Below the pieces are notes generated by a model, which was not told the origin of the DNA, did not search any database, and saw nothing but the letters and a program-made list of their open reading frames with translations. A stretch of 64,000 bases of DNA from CAZLRH01 sp964562015 (lineage in GTDB: Bacteria > Verrucomicrobiota > Verrucomicrobiia > Opitutales > JABDGR01). Made by a program: the position numbers and the translations under genes. This document shows positions 1 through 10,164 of this stretch, piece by piece; positions within the stretch are counted from its first letter, which is position 1, and the number at the start of each line of letters is the position of its first letter. The stretch lies in the NCBI GenBank assembly GCA_964562015.1, contig CAZLRH010000006.1, positions 1 to 64,000 of the forward strand, given 5' to 3'.

Positions 1-908
<908 letters not shown>

Positions 909-926
909 AGCGAGCCCCTTCCCTGG

Positions 927-1649
927 ATGAAGTATCTGCGTTTCTGCGCTTGGTTTGGCTTGGTTTTATCATTTTACCTGACGCTGGTACCTGCTGGTTT
1001 TTCAGCGACATCCTCGAACTATACCCAAACGAGCCGGGTTATGGGGATTGAGATTAAGGCGCCCGCGTCAGTGAATCCGGAAGCGCTCAAAAGGGCGGAG
1101 GCAATTGTAACGCAAATGCTGCAGGCGCGCGCAGACATGGCCAGGCGCATGGCGGACAAGAAGGCGGCCATCGGGATTATTCCCAAGGAGGCTTTTATTA
1201 CGGCATTGCCCGAATTTGCCAAATTTTCGGGCAAAAAAGATTCGAACGGAAATCCCTATGACTCCTTCAGCATACGGGGTGCCGGTGCGGTCAACGGGCA
1301 GCCGGTGACCGCCGCTTCCGAGGAAAACTTGCTCAAGCTGCCCCACGACCCGTTTGCCCAGGAAAGTGTGCTCCACCATGAATTCGCCCATGCGATCATG
1401 AACCTGGGCTTTGCGGAGAGTGAACGCCTCCGCTGGATGGCCATCTACCAGGCCGCAGCCAAGGCGAAATTGTTTCCCGGAGCCTTTGCCCTGACGAACG
1501 CAGACGAATATTGGGCGGAACTTTCCCAATCCTACTTCGGGGTGAATAATGAAATCAACGGGCCGGACCTCATCCGAAGCAAGGATCCGGCGGCATTCGA
1601 ATTTTTGCTGAGCGTTTACGGTCCGGCCAAAGTGACACCTTCTCGCTAG
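927..1649 (+). CDS. secreted protein with HExxH-like motif, possible metallopeptidase
   Basis: A 240-residue protein starting 18 nt after glgB. Residues 1-27 form a signal peptide (hydrophobic stretch, then GFSA). The mature part contains HHEFAHAIM around residue 151, which fits the HExxH zinc-binding motif, and a later NADEYWAELSQSYFG segment that could supply the third ligand (Glu), as in gluzincin-like families. I do not recognise the family. The function is inferred from the motif only; a structural or degenerate peptidase fold is possible. Context gives no further clue. Confidence 0.75.
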   Translation: MKYLRFCAWFGLVLSFYLTLVPAGFSATSSNYTQTSRVMGIEIKAPASVNPEALKRAEAIVTQMLQARADMARRMADKKAAIGIIPKEAFITALPEFAKFSGKKDSNGNPYDSFSIRGAGAVNGQPVTAASEENLLKLPHDPFAQESVLHHEFAHAIMNLGFAESERLRWMAIYQAAAKAKLFPGAFALTNADEYWAELSQSYFGVNNEINGPDLIRSKDPAAFEFLLSVYGPAKVTPSR

Positions 1650-1717
1650 CGCTCGTTTGGGGGTCGGGGGCTAACTCACGCACCTGGAAGATGGAGTAAG
1701 TAATCGCCGCCCTAAGA

Positions 1718-3307
1718 TTGACCTTCGCCCCCTCGCGAACTACGTTGTGGAGCGAAATCGTGGTTGTTTTCCCCTTCAAATCCTCGTGGCACCGGTGCCT
1801 GCTGTTATCGTTGGCGGTTTCCGCCGTGGCGTTGCGCGGGCAAATTCCGCGCGACCCCGACGATCCCCAGCCGGCGGCGCCCTCCGCTATTATCGTCCCG
1901 CCCACGCCCGCCAGTCCGCCGCCCGGCACGCCCGCGTCAAAACCGGCGAACCCGTCTTCGACCTCGACCGTCTCCCCTGCGTTGACGCTCACGCCGTCGT
2001 CCGGCGCGCCCACCACGCCCACACCTCTGCAATTCAGTCCTGGCGTGGCGCCTGTGGTGAGCGATGCGCCCGCGGAGACTTCGCCCTCGCTCGTCTTGGG
2101 CCATCCACTTCTGCCGGTGCCCAAATTTCAGCCCGAATCAACTCCGCCCGTAGCCCCCGCATCCACGGTACCGCCGCCGACCCCCGGGCAGGCCAGCACG
2201 CCGATCTCGTGGTCGCCGACGGAAAAAGTTGCGGGGGGCGGAAAATTCAGCCTTTGCCTTAACAACGCCGTGGCCGGCTTGCGGGACGAATTCAATTGTT
2301 TTCACCTCGTGTGGGCGCAGGATGACAAGCTTTGGTATGGCCGGCTGATCGCCCGTTCGGACCACTGGGCCACCTCAGCCTTGCCGCGTTTTGGGACGAC
2401 CGGCAGCGTGTTATTTCCCACCCTCGCGCGGGCGGGCCATACCCTTTTTGCCGCGTGGATTGAAGACCAGCAGCTCATCGTCGCACGCTCCGACAATCTC
2501 GGCGACACTTGGCAGGCGCCCCTCCGGCTGGCCGGCAATGTTTCCTCCCTCAGTATCGCCGCCCTGGATCCGCCGACGCACATACCCGCCTTGGTGGTGG
2601 CCTGGACGGACAGCCAGAAGAACCGCTCTTTTCTGTCGTCCTGGCAGGGACGGCAGTGGACCGCCTCCGATTTTATCAGCCCCGTGTCGCTCGCCACCGG
2701 CACCAGCCCCGCGCAAGACCCCTGCGTCACGAGCAACCGCGATTTGTTTTGTGTCGCGTGGCGAGACCTGCGCGCGGGCAGCGAAAGGATTTATTACCGG
2801 TATTCCAGTGATTACGGTGCGGTTTGGTCCGCCGACAAACCGGCGCCGTATCGGGGCGACACCGTTACTGCCGTCATCGGCGGCAGCCCCTCCCTCAACT
2901 TGGCGGACGATGGCACGTTGTATCTTGCGTACCAGCGAGGGTTGATTTCGGTGCTGCTTTATTGCCGGCTGGGCCAGGACGCCTTTTCCCAGTTGGGTGT
3001 GCTGGGCTCGGGCGCACACCCGCAAGTCGCCGCGAATCGTTATGGCGACGTCGCCGCGGGTTGGGAGCGTCCGGAACTTGAACCCGATGGAAAACGCAGC
3101 ACCTATATCGGCCTGTCCGTTTATTTGAACCGCGGCGCGATTTATGTGGGCCCGAACGCCATGCCGGAGGCCGGCGTCGCCCTCGGACGGGACCAGCCGC
3201 TCGTTTCGATGACGGATCGTTACCTTGATATCGTCTGGCTCGACGGCCGGGAAAACGCCACTTACCTGGCCCACCGCGCCGCGATCCTGAATTCCACCGG
3301 GCGGTGA
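1718..3307 (+). CDS. secreted protein with sialidase-like beta-propeller
   Basis: A 529-residue protein with a hydrophobic signal segment around residues 24-41, then about 130 residues of Pro/Ser/Thr-rich linker, then a domain with repeated W/Y-rich blades. Segments such as ARSDNLGDTWQAP and RYSSDYGAVWSAD are Asp-box (BNR, SxDxGxTW) repeats typical of sialidase-type propellers. No catalytic Arg triad or Tyr/Glu pair can be assigned, so it may bind rather than cleave glycans. It ends 3 nt from the convergent transhydrogenase gene. The ATG at 1718 leaves a long n-region; a start further in is possible. Confidence 0.8.
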   Translation: MTFAPSRTTLWSEIVVVFPFKSSWHRCLLLSLAVSAVALRGQIPRDPDDPQPAAPSAIIVPPTPASPPPGTPASKPANPSSTSTVSPALTLTPSSGAPTTPTPLQFSPGVAPVVSDAPAETSPSLVLGHPLLPVPKFQPESTPPVAPASTVPPPTPGQASTPISWSPTEKVAGGGKFSLCLNNAVAGLRDEFNCFHLVWAQDDKLWYGRLIARSDHWATSALPRFGTTGSVLFPTLARAGHTLFAAWIEDQQLIVARSDNLGDTWQAPLRLAGNVSSLSIAALDPPTHIPALVVAWTDSQKNRSFLSSWQGRQWTASDFISPVSLATGTSPAQDPCVTSNRDLFCVAWRDLRAGSERIYYRYSSDYGAVWSADKPAPYRGDTVTAVIGGSPSLNLADDGTLYLAYQRGLISVLLYCRLGQDAFSQLGVLGSGAHPQVAANRYGDVAAGWERPELEPDGKRSTYIGLSVYLNRGAIYVGPNAMPEAGVALGRDQPLVSMTDRYLDIVWLDGRENATYLAHRAAILNSTGR

Positions 3308-3310
3308 GGG

Positions 3311-4768
3311 TCAGGACTCCACGCCGGGACCGCTGGCACTGTCCTCGCTGCGGTTGAAGGCGGGCATGCCCTGCTTCTGGCGCATCACGTCGAAGGCCGC
3401 CACTTTGTACAACTCATGCAGCGTGGGCTGGTTGTACACGTTGGACGCGACGCGGCCCACGAGGACTTTCTCCTCGACCAGTGCCATGCCGAAATGAATC
3501 AGTTCCGTCGCAATGCGCCCGATGATGTGCACGCCGATGATCAGCATCGACTCCGGGTCCACCAGAATTTTAAGCAGCCCGAAACGCGAACCGATGATGC
3601 GCCCGCGCGGCACGTCCTTGTACCAGGCACGGCCAACCAAATAATTGACCTTGTTCTTTTTTGCCTCCTCCTCGGTGAGGCCCACGCACGAAACCTCGGG
3701 TATCGTGTACACGCCCATCGGGAAACTCTGGTCCACTTTTTCGAACTCATGGAGGCCGAACATGTGCGTGACCGCCACGCGGCCCTGGTCCTGGCTTGTG
3801 CTCGCGAGCGCCGGAAAGCCGATGACATCGCCCGCCGCAAAAATATTCGGCACGCTGGTGCGATACTTGTCATCCACGTCCAGCAATTGCCGCGCGTTGG
3901 GCTTGATGCCGACGGCGTCGAGATTCAGGCCCGCGGTGCCGCCCGCCCGCCCGGCGGCGTACAAAAACATGTCGGCTTCGATGGCCGCGCCATCCGTGAG
4001 ATGGGCGGTGACGACCGTCTTGCCCTCGCGCTGGCAAACGGTGACGCCCTCGGCGCGGTTGGGCATCAGGAACTTTACGCCTTCGCTTTCCATTTCCCGC
4101 CGCAGGATGCTCAGCACCTCGCCGTCGATGAAAGTGAGAAACTCCGGATGGCCGTTGATGAGCGACACTTTTGAACCCAGCGCTGCGAACACCGTCGCGT
4201 ATTCGCAGCCGATGACACCCGCGCCCACGATCACGATGGAATCGGGGATGTGGTCGATTTCGAGAATCGTATCCGAATCATGCACGCGCTTGCCGTCAAA
4301 CGGCACGCCGGGCAGGTGGAACGGATAAGAGCCCGTGGCGATTAAAATAAATGTCCCCTTGATCCGGATGGGCGGGCCGCCGGGCGCAGTGACCTTGACG
4401 GTGTTATTGTCCACAAACGACGCGGTCCCCTGAAAAACGTCCACCTTCAGGATTTTCATGTTCCGCCGGATGTCATCGGCCTGTTTGGAAGTGACTTCGT
4501 TTTTGCGGAAAAACAAGTCCTTTACGCAAATGGTGCGCTCGGGCCGGCGCTCGATGCCGAACAAGCCGCGGTCGTTGAAGCCCGAGAGAAAAACCGCCGT
4601 TTCTTTGAGCGTTTTCGACGGCAGCGTGCCGGTGTTGGTGCCCGCGCCGCCGAGCCGCGGCTCTTTTTCAATGAGCGCCACCGAATGCCCGTAAAAGGCG
4701 GCCATCAACGCGGCCTTTTCACCCGCCGGCCCGGAGCCGATCACAATCAAGTCGTACAAAGGTTTCAT
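3311..4768 (-). CDS. sthA: Si-specific soluble NAD(P)+ transhydrogenase
   Basis: A 485-residue flavoprotein disulfide reductase-family protein that exchanges reducing equivalents between NADPH and NAD+ in the cytoplasm. It has an N-terminal FAD-binding IGSGPAGEKAA, a second Rossmann motif VGAGVIGCEYA near residue 180, and a C-terminal dimer domain. Where lipoamide dehydrogenases have CxxxxC, it reads GGAGTNTGTLPSKTL with no cysteine pair, the SthA signature. I chose the ATG at 4768 (MKPLYDLIVIG) over a TTG 18 nt upstream because the family starts right before the FAD motif. No clear ribosome-binding site precedes it. Confidence 0.92.
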   Translation of the reverse strand: MKPLYDLIVIGSGPAGEKAALMAAFYGHSVALIEKEPRLGGAGTNTGTLPSKTLKETAVFLSGFNDRGLFGIERRPERTICVKDLFFRKNEVTSKQADDIRRNMKILKVDVFQGTASFVDNNTVKVTAPGGPPIRIKGTFILIATGSYPFHLPGVPFDGKRVHDSDTILEIDHIPDSIVIVGAGVIGCEYATVFAALGSKVSLINGHPEFLTFIDGEVLSILRREMESEGVKFLMPNRAEGVTVCQREGKTVVTAHLTDGAAIEADMFLYAAGRAGGTAGLNLDAVGIKPNARQLLDVDDKYRTSVPNIFAAGDVIGFPALASTSQDQGRVAVTHMFGLHEFEKVDQSFPMGVYTIPEVSCVGLTEEEAKKNKVNYLVGRAWYKDVPRGRIIGSRFGLLKILVDPESMLIIGVHIIGRIATELIHFGMALVEEKVLVGRVASNVYNQPTLHELYKVAAFDVMRQKQGMPAFNRSEDSASGPGVES

Positions 4769-4888
4769 GCAAGGGAAAGTGGACAAGGGGCATCCGGCAA
4801 TAGCCGGCGTGCAGAAAAGACTGGGAGGCTCAATTTAGTTGAGCCTTCCGCCAAAGCAATCCCGAAGCGCCGAATGGCTGCTTTCTTA

Positions 4889-6433
4889 TCAGTACGACTT
4901 CGCGAGCACCACGCGGCGCGGGCTGGGCTGGCCGGTGAAGGGGCACTGGCCGGGCTCGGGCGCGAATTCGCCCTCCTTGTCCAGCGGGATGCAGCGCACG
5001 GTCACTTTCAATTCCGTGCGGAGCATTTCCTCGACCTTGGGGTCGCCGCTGAAGTGCGCGAGCGCAAAGCCGCCGTGGATCTCCGGCTTGTCCGCGTTTT
5101 TCGGCGTAAAATAGGCGCGGATGTCGTCGGCGGTGTCCAGCTTTTGGGTGTGTTCGCGGCGGAAGGTGCGGGCTTTTTCCAGGAGGCCGCGCTGCATGTC
5201 CTCGAGCGTTGCGGCGACGGTGGCCACAAATTCCGCGCGCGTGGTGGACGTGCGGTTTTTCGGCCCCTTGTCGCGACGGCCCCAGAACACACTGTCTTTT
5301 TCCATATCACGCGGGCCGACCTCGACGATGAGCGGCACGCCTTTTTTGACCCACTGCCAGACCTTGTCTCCGCCGCGCAAATCGCGCGTGTCCATTTCCA
5401 CCTCCAGGAGTTGGTCGTCGTAGCGCACCGTGCGCAATTCCGCGCGGAGCTTCGTGCAATACTCGAGCACTTGCGCGCGCGTCTCTTCCTTGTGCATGAC
5501 GGGCAGGATGACGATGTGCGCGGGCGCCAGTTTCGGCGGGAGCACGAGGCCGTCGTCGTCTGCGTGGGCCATGATGACGCCGCCGATGAGCCGCGTCGAA
5601 ACACCCCACGAAGTCGTCCAGGCAAATTCCTGCTGGCCGCTTTGGGACAAGAATTTGATGCCCGCGGCCTTGGCGAAATTCTGGCCGAGGAAGTGGGAGG
5701 TGCCGGCTTGCAGCGCCTTGCAATCCTGCATCATCGCCTCGATGGCGAAAGTGTCCACCGCGCCGGGGAAGCGTTCGCCCGCGGTTTTCTCGCCCTGGAT
5801 GACCGGCATCGCGAGATGGTTCTCCGCGAAGTCGGCGTAAACTTTCAGCATCTTTTGCGTTTCCTCGCGGGCCTCGGCCTCGGTCGCGTGCGCGGTGTGG
5901 CCTTCCTGCCAGAGAAATTCCGTGGTGCGCAAAAACAGGCGCGTGCGCATTTCCCAGCGCACGACGTTGGCCCACTGGTTAATGAGGATGGGGAGGTCGC
6001 GATAGCTTTCGACCCATTTCGCGTACATCGCGCCGATGATGGTTTCCGAAGTAGGGCGCACGATGAGCGGCTCCTCCAGCGGCGAGGCGGGGACGAGCTT
6101 GCCGTCGGGCCCGGCCTCGAGGCGGGAGTGCGTGACGACCGCGCATTCCTTGGCAAAGCCCTCAACGTGGCTGGCTTCTTTTTCCAGAAAGCTCATCGGG
6201 ATGAAGAGCGGGAAATAGGCGTTCACATGCCCGGTTTCCTTAAAACGCTTGTCGAGCGCACGCTGCATGTTTTCCCACAGCGCGTAGCCCCACGGTTTGA
6301 TCACCATGCAGCCGCGCACGGGGCTGGCTTCCGCGAGGTCGGCGGCCTTGATGACCTGCTGGTACCACTCCGGATAGTCGTCGGCGCGGGTGGGCGTGAT
6401 GGCGGTGCGGGGTTTGGATTCGGGAGCGGCCAT
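4889..6433 (-). CDS. proS: prolyl-tRNA synthetase, archaeal/eukaryotic-like type
   Basis: A 514-residue class II synthetase charging tRNA-Pro. It lacks the editing insertion of typical bacterial ProRS and ends in SY; a C-terminal Tyr is characteristic of the archaeal/eukaryotic-like type also found in Thermus. Motif 2 and 3 regions are visible (VVRWEMRTRLFLRTTEF; WGVSTRLIGGVIMAHAD). In the C-terminal domain the usual two cysteine pairs that hold zinc are mostly gone: the first pair is replaced (SGDPKVE) and only one Cys remains in GQCPFTG. The start is the ATG at 6433 (MAAPESKP); a GTG 27 nt upstream is less likely. Confidence 0.95.
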   Translation of the reverse strand: MAAPESKPRTAITPTRADDYPEWYQQVIKAADLAEASPVRGCMVIKPWGYALWENMQRALDKRFKETGHVNAYFPLFIPMSFLEKEASHVEGFAKECAVVTHSRLEAGPDGKLVPASPLEEPLIVRPTSETIIGAMYAKWVESYRDLPILINQWANVVRWEMRTRLFLRTTEFLWQEGHTAHATEAEAREETQKMLKVYADFAENHLAMPVIQGEKTAGERFPGAVDTFAIEAMMQDCKALQAGTSHFLGQNFAKAAGIKFLSQSGQQEFAWTTSWGVSTRLIGGVIMAHADDDGLVLPPKLAPAHIVILPVMHKEETRAQVLEYCTKLRAELRTVRYDDQLLEVEMDTRDLRGGDKVWQWVKKGVPLIVEVGPRDMEKDSVFWGRRDKGPKNRTSTTRAEFVATVAATLEDMQRGLLEKARTFRREHTQKLDTADDIRAYFTPKNADKPEIHGGFALAHFSGDPKVEEMLRTELKVTVRCIPLDKEGEFAPEPGQCPFTGQPSPRRVVLAKSY

Positions 6434-6733
6434 GATACGAGTAATTAGATTGTCGCGCACCGAAGGGATGTTGGCGGACCTTAAAGCCTGCGTGCGACCC
6501 CGGACGGCGCAAACCGTTTAACTTACCCGGCCTGCGCCCGCCCGCAATGGAATTTTCGCGCCCGCGCTCCGCCCCGCGGGGTGGAACGCGACCTCCGCGC
6601 GCGTTTGCCCATCGCTTAATGCAAGGGCCATGACCGCCCGCTCCATCCCGGCGCACGGTATTTTTCGTGCGCACCGTGCAACTTACTCGCCATGCCGGGG
6701 GTTTACCGGTCAACGAAAGCACGGGAGGAAATC

Positions 6734-6925
6734 ATGCATATCGAACTGAAGCCTGAAGTGTGGAATTGCCTGACGCCGGTGCAGAAGCGCGTGATGGCGG
6801 AAAATTTGGACGCAAAATCGCTGCGTCCCGGCGTGGAAGGCGGCGAAGTGGCCGCCTGGGTGGTGACGCTCGCCGCTGCCGGCGTGGTCTTTGCTTTTGC
6901 GTCACTACTGATGCATTTGGCGTAA
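6734..6925 (+). CDS. small single-span membrane protein
   Basis: A 63-residue protein beginning MHIELKPEVW. A short polar N-terminal half (LTPVQKRVMAENL) is followed by one hydrophobic segment, AAWVVTLAAAGVVFAFASLL, to the end. The start is fixed by GGGAGGAA six bases upstream, one of the few strong Shine-Dalgarno sequences in this window; an in-frame ATG at 6692 has none. It stands alone between two minus-strand genes. I do not recognise a family; a role at the membrane is inferred only from the segment. Confidence 0.65.
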   Translation: MHIELKPEVWNCLTPVQKRVMAENLDAKSLRPGVEGGEVAAWVVTLAAAGVVFAFASLLMHLA

Positions 6926-7207
6926 ACCCCGTCGATTTTTCGACTCGATGCGGGCGGCACTCATGTAGCGCGGTGGCTACACTCCCTTTTACCCACTTGC
7001 GCTTAGTGATGGATATAAGGGCCTTTGCGAAAGGCCGGAGAGTTTTGCGGATTCCGATGAGGCAAGTGAGTGGGGAGAAACCGTAGGCGACTCTTGCGTC
7101 CGTTACTTTGAAGATTTCTCTTTTCCAATCTTCCGCTCTGCCTGCTGCCAGTCCTCGACCCTAGGGTTAGGGTGGTGACCATTCTGCTCATAAATAGCTT
7201 GCGCTCG
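6926..7207. other. intergenic stretch with a perfect 7-bp hairpin
   Basis: About 280 bases lie between the small membrane gene and the end of the ATPase gene. At 7020-7036 there is a perfect hairpin, GGCCTTT-GCG-AAAGGCC, and further imperfect pairing is possible between GCAAG at 7062 and CTTGC at 7093. No T-tract follows on either strand, so it does not look like a simple intrinsic terminator. I matched it to no known RNA family and see no convincing coding sequence. Confidence 0.4.
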
Positions 7208-9709
7208 TTAGGCAATGTGCTGCGTCAAATCGGACGGGGTCTTGATTTCTATGGGATCAAGAATTCGGTACGCGAGCAGTTTCACACGGTCGTTGATGAG
7301 GAACATGGAAATAGAGAGGCCCCAAACCATAAGCGTCCAGGTCCATCCAATGGGTGGCATAAAGATCCCATACACCGCAATGAATGTGGCGATAATCTGC
7401 GTGCTGATGACGGCCACGAAAAGAATCGCCGCCGGGCGGTGGGACCAAAACGGACCACGTGTGCGCGTTTGAAAAATCTTGAAATGTCCCGAAACAGACA
7501 GCTTCAAGTAAATCAGTGTCTGAATGAGCGGGCGATCTATATGGAAGACGCGCTCCGCGACGTAAAATAGGCCGAACGAATCGACCACTCCGATAACGCC
7601 AACGACCGTGGCAACCCCCAGCACCAGGCGCATGTTCCACGCCTCGGGCTTGTTCGAGTATTGAACCTTGTCATAGGCAATGGACAGGATGGCCCCGTCG
7701 TTGAGCAGTGCCAGCATCACGATCATTACGGCGGTTAATGGGTAAAAATTAAAAATCAGAATCGACAACGTCATGAACAACAGCACGCCCAGCGTCTCGG
7801 CGATGCGGTATATCGCGTAACTGTTCATCCGCTGGAAAATTTTCCGGCTCTCCTTGATGGCGTCAATAATCACCGACAGACCGGGCCTTAGCAGCACGAT
7901 GGCCGCTGCGGCGCGGGCGGCGTCGGTGGCGCCGGAAACGGCAATGCCGCAGTCGGCCTTCTTCAGCGCCGGAGCGTCGTTCACTCCATCGCCAGTCATG
8001 CCGACAATGTGGCCGTGTTTTTGCAGAACCTCTACAATATGGAACTTGTGCTCGGGAAACACCTCGGCGAAACCGTCCGCGTGTTCGATGGACTCGGCCA
8101 CTTGGGCGGTTTCTTGCTTCTTCGCGTCGCCCAGGCCGCTGGCATCGAGAATGCTGATGCCCATCCCCAAATTTTTGGCGGTTTCCCGCGCAATGGCTAG
8201 GGCATCGCCCGTCACCATGGTGAACTTCACACCCATCAGACGGGCGGCTTCAATCGTAGACCTCGCGTCCTCGCGCGGCGGGTCGGAAAGTGGCAACACG
8301 CCTAAAAGCTGCCAGGGGCCGTCACCTTCGGCCCGAGCCACCCCCAGCGAACGAAACCCGCGGGCCGCGAATTCGTTGACCGCTTTTTCAACGATGTCTT
8401 TCACTTGCCCGGCATTGGCCGCCAAGGCCATGATTACCTGGGGTGCGCCCTTCGTTACCCGGAATGTCTTTCCCTCCGTGGTTTTGACGATGGCCTCCGT
8501 GCGTTTATGCACCGGGTCGAAAGGCTGAAAATGCATCACTTGGTAGCCCTTTAATGCCTCCTTGTTTTTCAAGCCACCCTGCACCGCCAGATCAATGGGG
8601 TCATTATTGTCCGCACGCGACGCCAGCGACGCACAGAGAATGAGTTGCTCGGCGGGAACCTGGTTAACGCTGAATGGGTCACCCAGCGTCAGTTTGTTCT
8701 GCGTCAGCGTGCCAGTCTTGTCCGCGCATAAAACGTCCATGCCTGCCAATTCTTCAATGGCGACCAAACGGGTAACAAGGGCTTCTTTTTTGGCGAGCAG
8801 ACGTGCGCCGACGGCCATTGTCACCGATAAGACGGTCGGCATTGCCACGGGAATCGCTGCCACTGTCAATACCAAGGCGAACTGTAACGTGGTAAGGATG
8901 GGGTCGCCGCGGAAAGTTGCGACGGTAATAATCACCGCAACCAATACCACCGCAAGGACGATCAGGTAATCGCCGATTTTCAGGACAACCTTCTGAAAGT
9001 GACTGGTCGTGTTGGCCTTTTGCACCAGTTCTGCCGTCTTCCCAAAGAAGGTGTTGGTGCCCGTGGCATACACCAGTGCGTTGATTTCGCCCTGACGAAT
9101 GATTGAGCCGGAAAACACCGCTTCACCGGGTTTGCGTTCGGCCGGCAGCGACTCTCCCGTCAGCGCGGATTGATCCACCTCGACCGGATCACCCGCCAGC
9201 AAACGCGCATCCGCAGGCACAATATCGCCCAAACGCAATCGAATGACGTCGCCCGGCACCAATTCACGCGCTGCGGGGGTGATCCATTTTCCATCTCGGA
9301 TTACCCGGGTCGTAACCGCCAGCTTGGCCTGCAGGGCGGCGATGGCATTGCCCGCCTCGCGTTCTTCCCAGAATCCGATCACGGCGTTGGAAGCAAGCAG
9401 GACAAGGATGATGAAAAAATCCGGCCAATGTCCGACCACGCCCGACAGAATCACCGCTACCTCAATCATCCACGGAATTGGCCCCCAGAAATAGCCCAGA
9501 AATTTTAAGAAGAAATTGGTTTTCTTTTCAACAATCTCATTGGGTCCGTATTGTGCCAGTCGTTTCACTGCCTCAGCTTGAGTCAGGCCGTCCAGCGATG
9601 ACTGTAATTTTTTCTCCACTTCCGCTATGGGCAGTGACTTTAAATCTTGCTGCGGAGAAGGCGGCAGCCCCGGTTTCGGCGCAGGAGGCTGGTCAGGGGC
9701 GGAATTCAT
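7208..9709 (-). CDS. plasma-membrane H+-transporting P-type ATPase (P-III type)
   Basis: An 833-residue P-type ATPase resembling fungal and plant Pma proton pumps, expected to export H+ using ATP. Visible: the N-terminal cation-ATPase domain, the actuator motif ALTGES, the phosphorylation motif CADKTGTLT (Asp phosphorylated), the hinge MTGDGVNDAPALKKAD, and about ten membrane segments. Its length fits the TIGR01647-type family. The start is the ATG at 9709 (MNSAPDQPP); the earlier in-frame codons overlap a different gene. It may help pH homeostasis, but the exported ion is inferred from family resemblance. Confidence 0.9.
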   Translation of the reverse strand: MNSAPDQPPAPKPGLPPSPQQDLKSLPIAEVEKKLQSSLDGLTQAEAVKRLAQYGPNEIVEKKTNFFLKFLGYFWGPIPWMIEVAVILSGVVGHWPDFFIILVLLASNAVIGFWEEREAGNAIAALQAKLAVTTRVIRDGKWITPAARELVPGDVIRLRLGDIVPADARLLAGDPVEVDQSALTGESLPAERKPGEAVFSGSIIRQGEINALVYATGTNTFFGKTAELVQKANTTSHFQKVVLKIGDYLIVLAVVLVAVIITVATFRGDPILTTLQFALVLTVAAIPVAMPTVLSVTMAVGARLLAKKEALVTRLVAIEELAGMDVLCADKTGTLTQNKLTLGDPFSVNQVPAEQLILCASLASRADNNDPIDLAVQGGLKNKEALKGYQVMHFQPFDPVHKRTEAIVKTTEGKTFRVTKGAPQVIMALAANAGQVKDIVEKAVNEFAARGFRSLGVARAEGDGPWQLLGVLPLSDPPREDARSTIEAARLMGVKFTMVTGDALAIARETAKNLGMGISILDASGLGDAKKQETAQVAESIEHADGFAEVFPEHKFHIVEVLQKHGHIVGMTGDGVNDAPALKKADCGIAVSGATDAARAAAAIVLLRPGLSVIIDAIKESRKIFQRMNSYAIYRIAETLGVLLFMTLSILIFNFYPLTAVMIVMLALLNDGAILSIAYDKVQYSNKPEAWNMRLVLGVATVVGVIGVVDSFGLFYVAERVFHIDRPLIQTLIYLKLSVSGHFKIFQTRTRGPFWSHRPAAILFVAVISTQIIATFIAVYGIFMPPIGWTWTLMVWGLSISMFLINDRVKLLAYRILDPIEIKTPSDLTQHIA

Positions 9710-9896
9710 AAGGGATGTTCTTTTTAGCCACAGGTTCGGATGCGGTTGCGTTTTCGAGCAATCCCGACCCGGCATTTAGCCAGCGCTCGACGTCATGGCC
9801 GTGCCGCGATCCTTGGTGCAAATAATTCAGGTGGGCCCAGGCCACTTTAGGGGGCGATGGGGCATCATAATAGGGGATGCAAAGATCGGGCCGCAA
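9693..9896 (-). CDS. small DUF2934 protein overlapping the H+-ATPase start
   Basis: A 67-residue ORF whose segment AHLNYLHQGSRHGHDVERWL matches the DUF2934 pattern (helix, then G..GHD...WL.AE) known from small stress-associated bacterial proteins of unknown function. Its last codons overlap the first 17 nt of the ATPase gene in another frame, suggesting coupled translation. There is no ATG: a TTG at 9896 is the first usable start after an in-frame stop, and an internal GTG before AWAH is the alternative. The domain match is from memory of the family, not from a search. Confidence 0.55.
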   Translation of the reverse strand: MRPDLCIPYYDAPSPPKVAWAHLNYLHQGSRHGHDVERWLNAGSGLLENATASEPVAKKNIPYEFRP

Positions 9897-9940
9897 TGGG
9901 GCACTTACCTACTCTTGCCGTTGCGGAATTAGGCTGGCGT

Positions 9941-10021
9941 TAAATTTTGAACGCTAATTATAAAACTTAACATATTTGAATTTTTATATATTAGTTATCA
10001 TTTAAAAACATTATTAAAAAT
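9941..10021. promoter_or_regulatory. AT-rich promoter-like stretch upstream of the DUF2934/ATPase genes
   Basis: About 80 bases are almost pure A/T (runs such as TTTTTATATATTAG and TTATTAAAAA) within otherwise GC-rich DNA. They lie 45-125 bases upstream of the DUF2934/ATPase unit and about 140 bases past the end of the alpha/beta hydrolase gene. The position fits a promoter with UP-like sequence or a bent-DNA/nucleoid-protein site. I cannot place a convincing -35/-10 pair. Confidence 0.35.
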
Positions 10022-10164
10022 TCCCAACTCGCTACTCAAGGACTGTTATAAAATCCTTGCGTGTGCGCAATCCGGTGCTTGAGCCCGCGCACCGATAATC
10101 GTGCGATCGCCAGCGCGGGCTAAAGCTCCGCGCTGCGAGAGAAAGAGCAATTCTTTCTCTTCCC

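Noticed and set aside
3311..4768. Annotation as a dihydrolipoyl dehydrogenase
   Set aside because: The CxxxxC redox pair is missing (GGAGTNTGTLPSKTL), which fits SthA; the real Lpd is at 48658.
4685..6448. Long plus-strand open frame opposite proS
   Set aside because: It mirrors proS, has no recognisable protein features, and its composition (Arg/Ala/His/Gly-rich) is typical of antisense frames.
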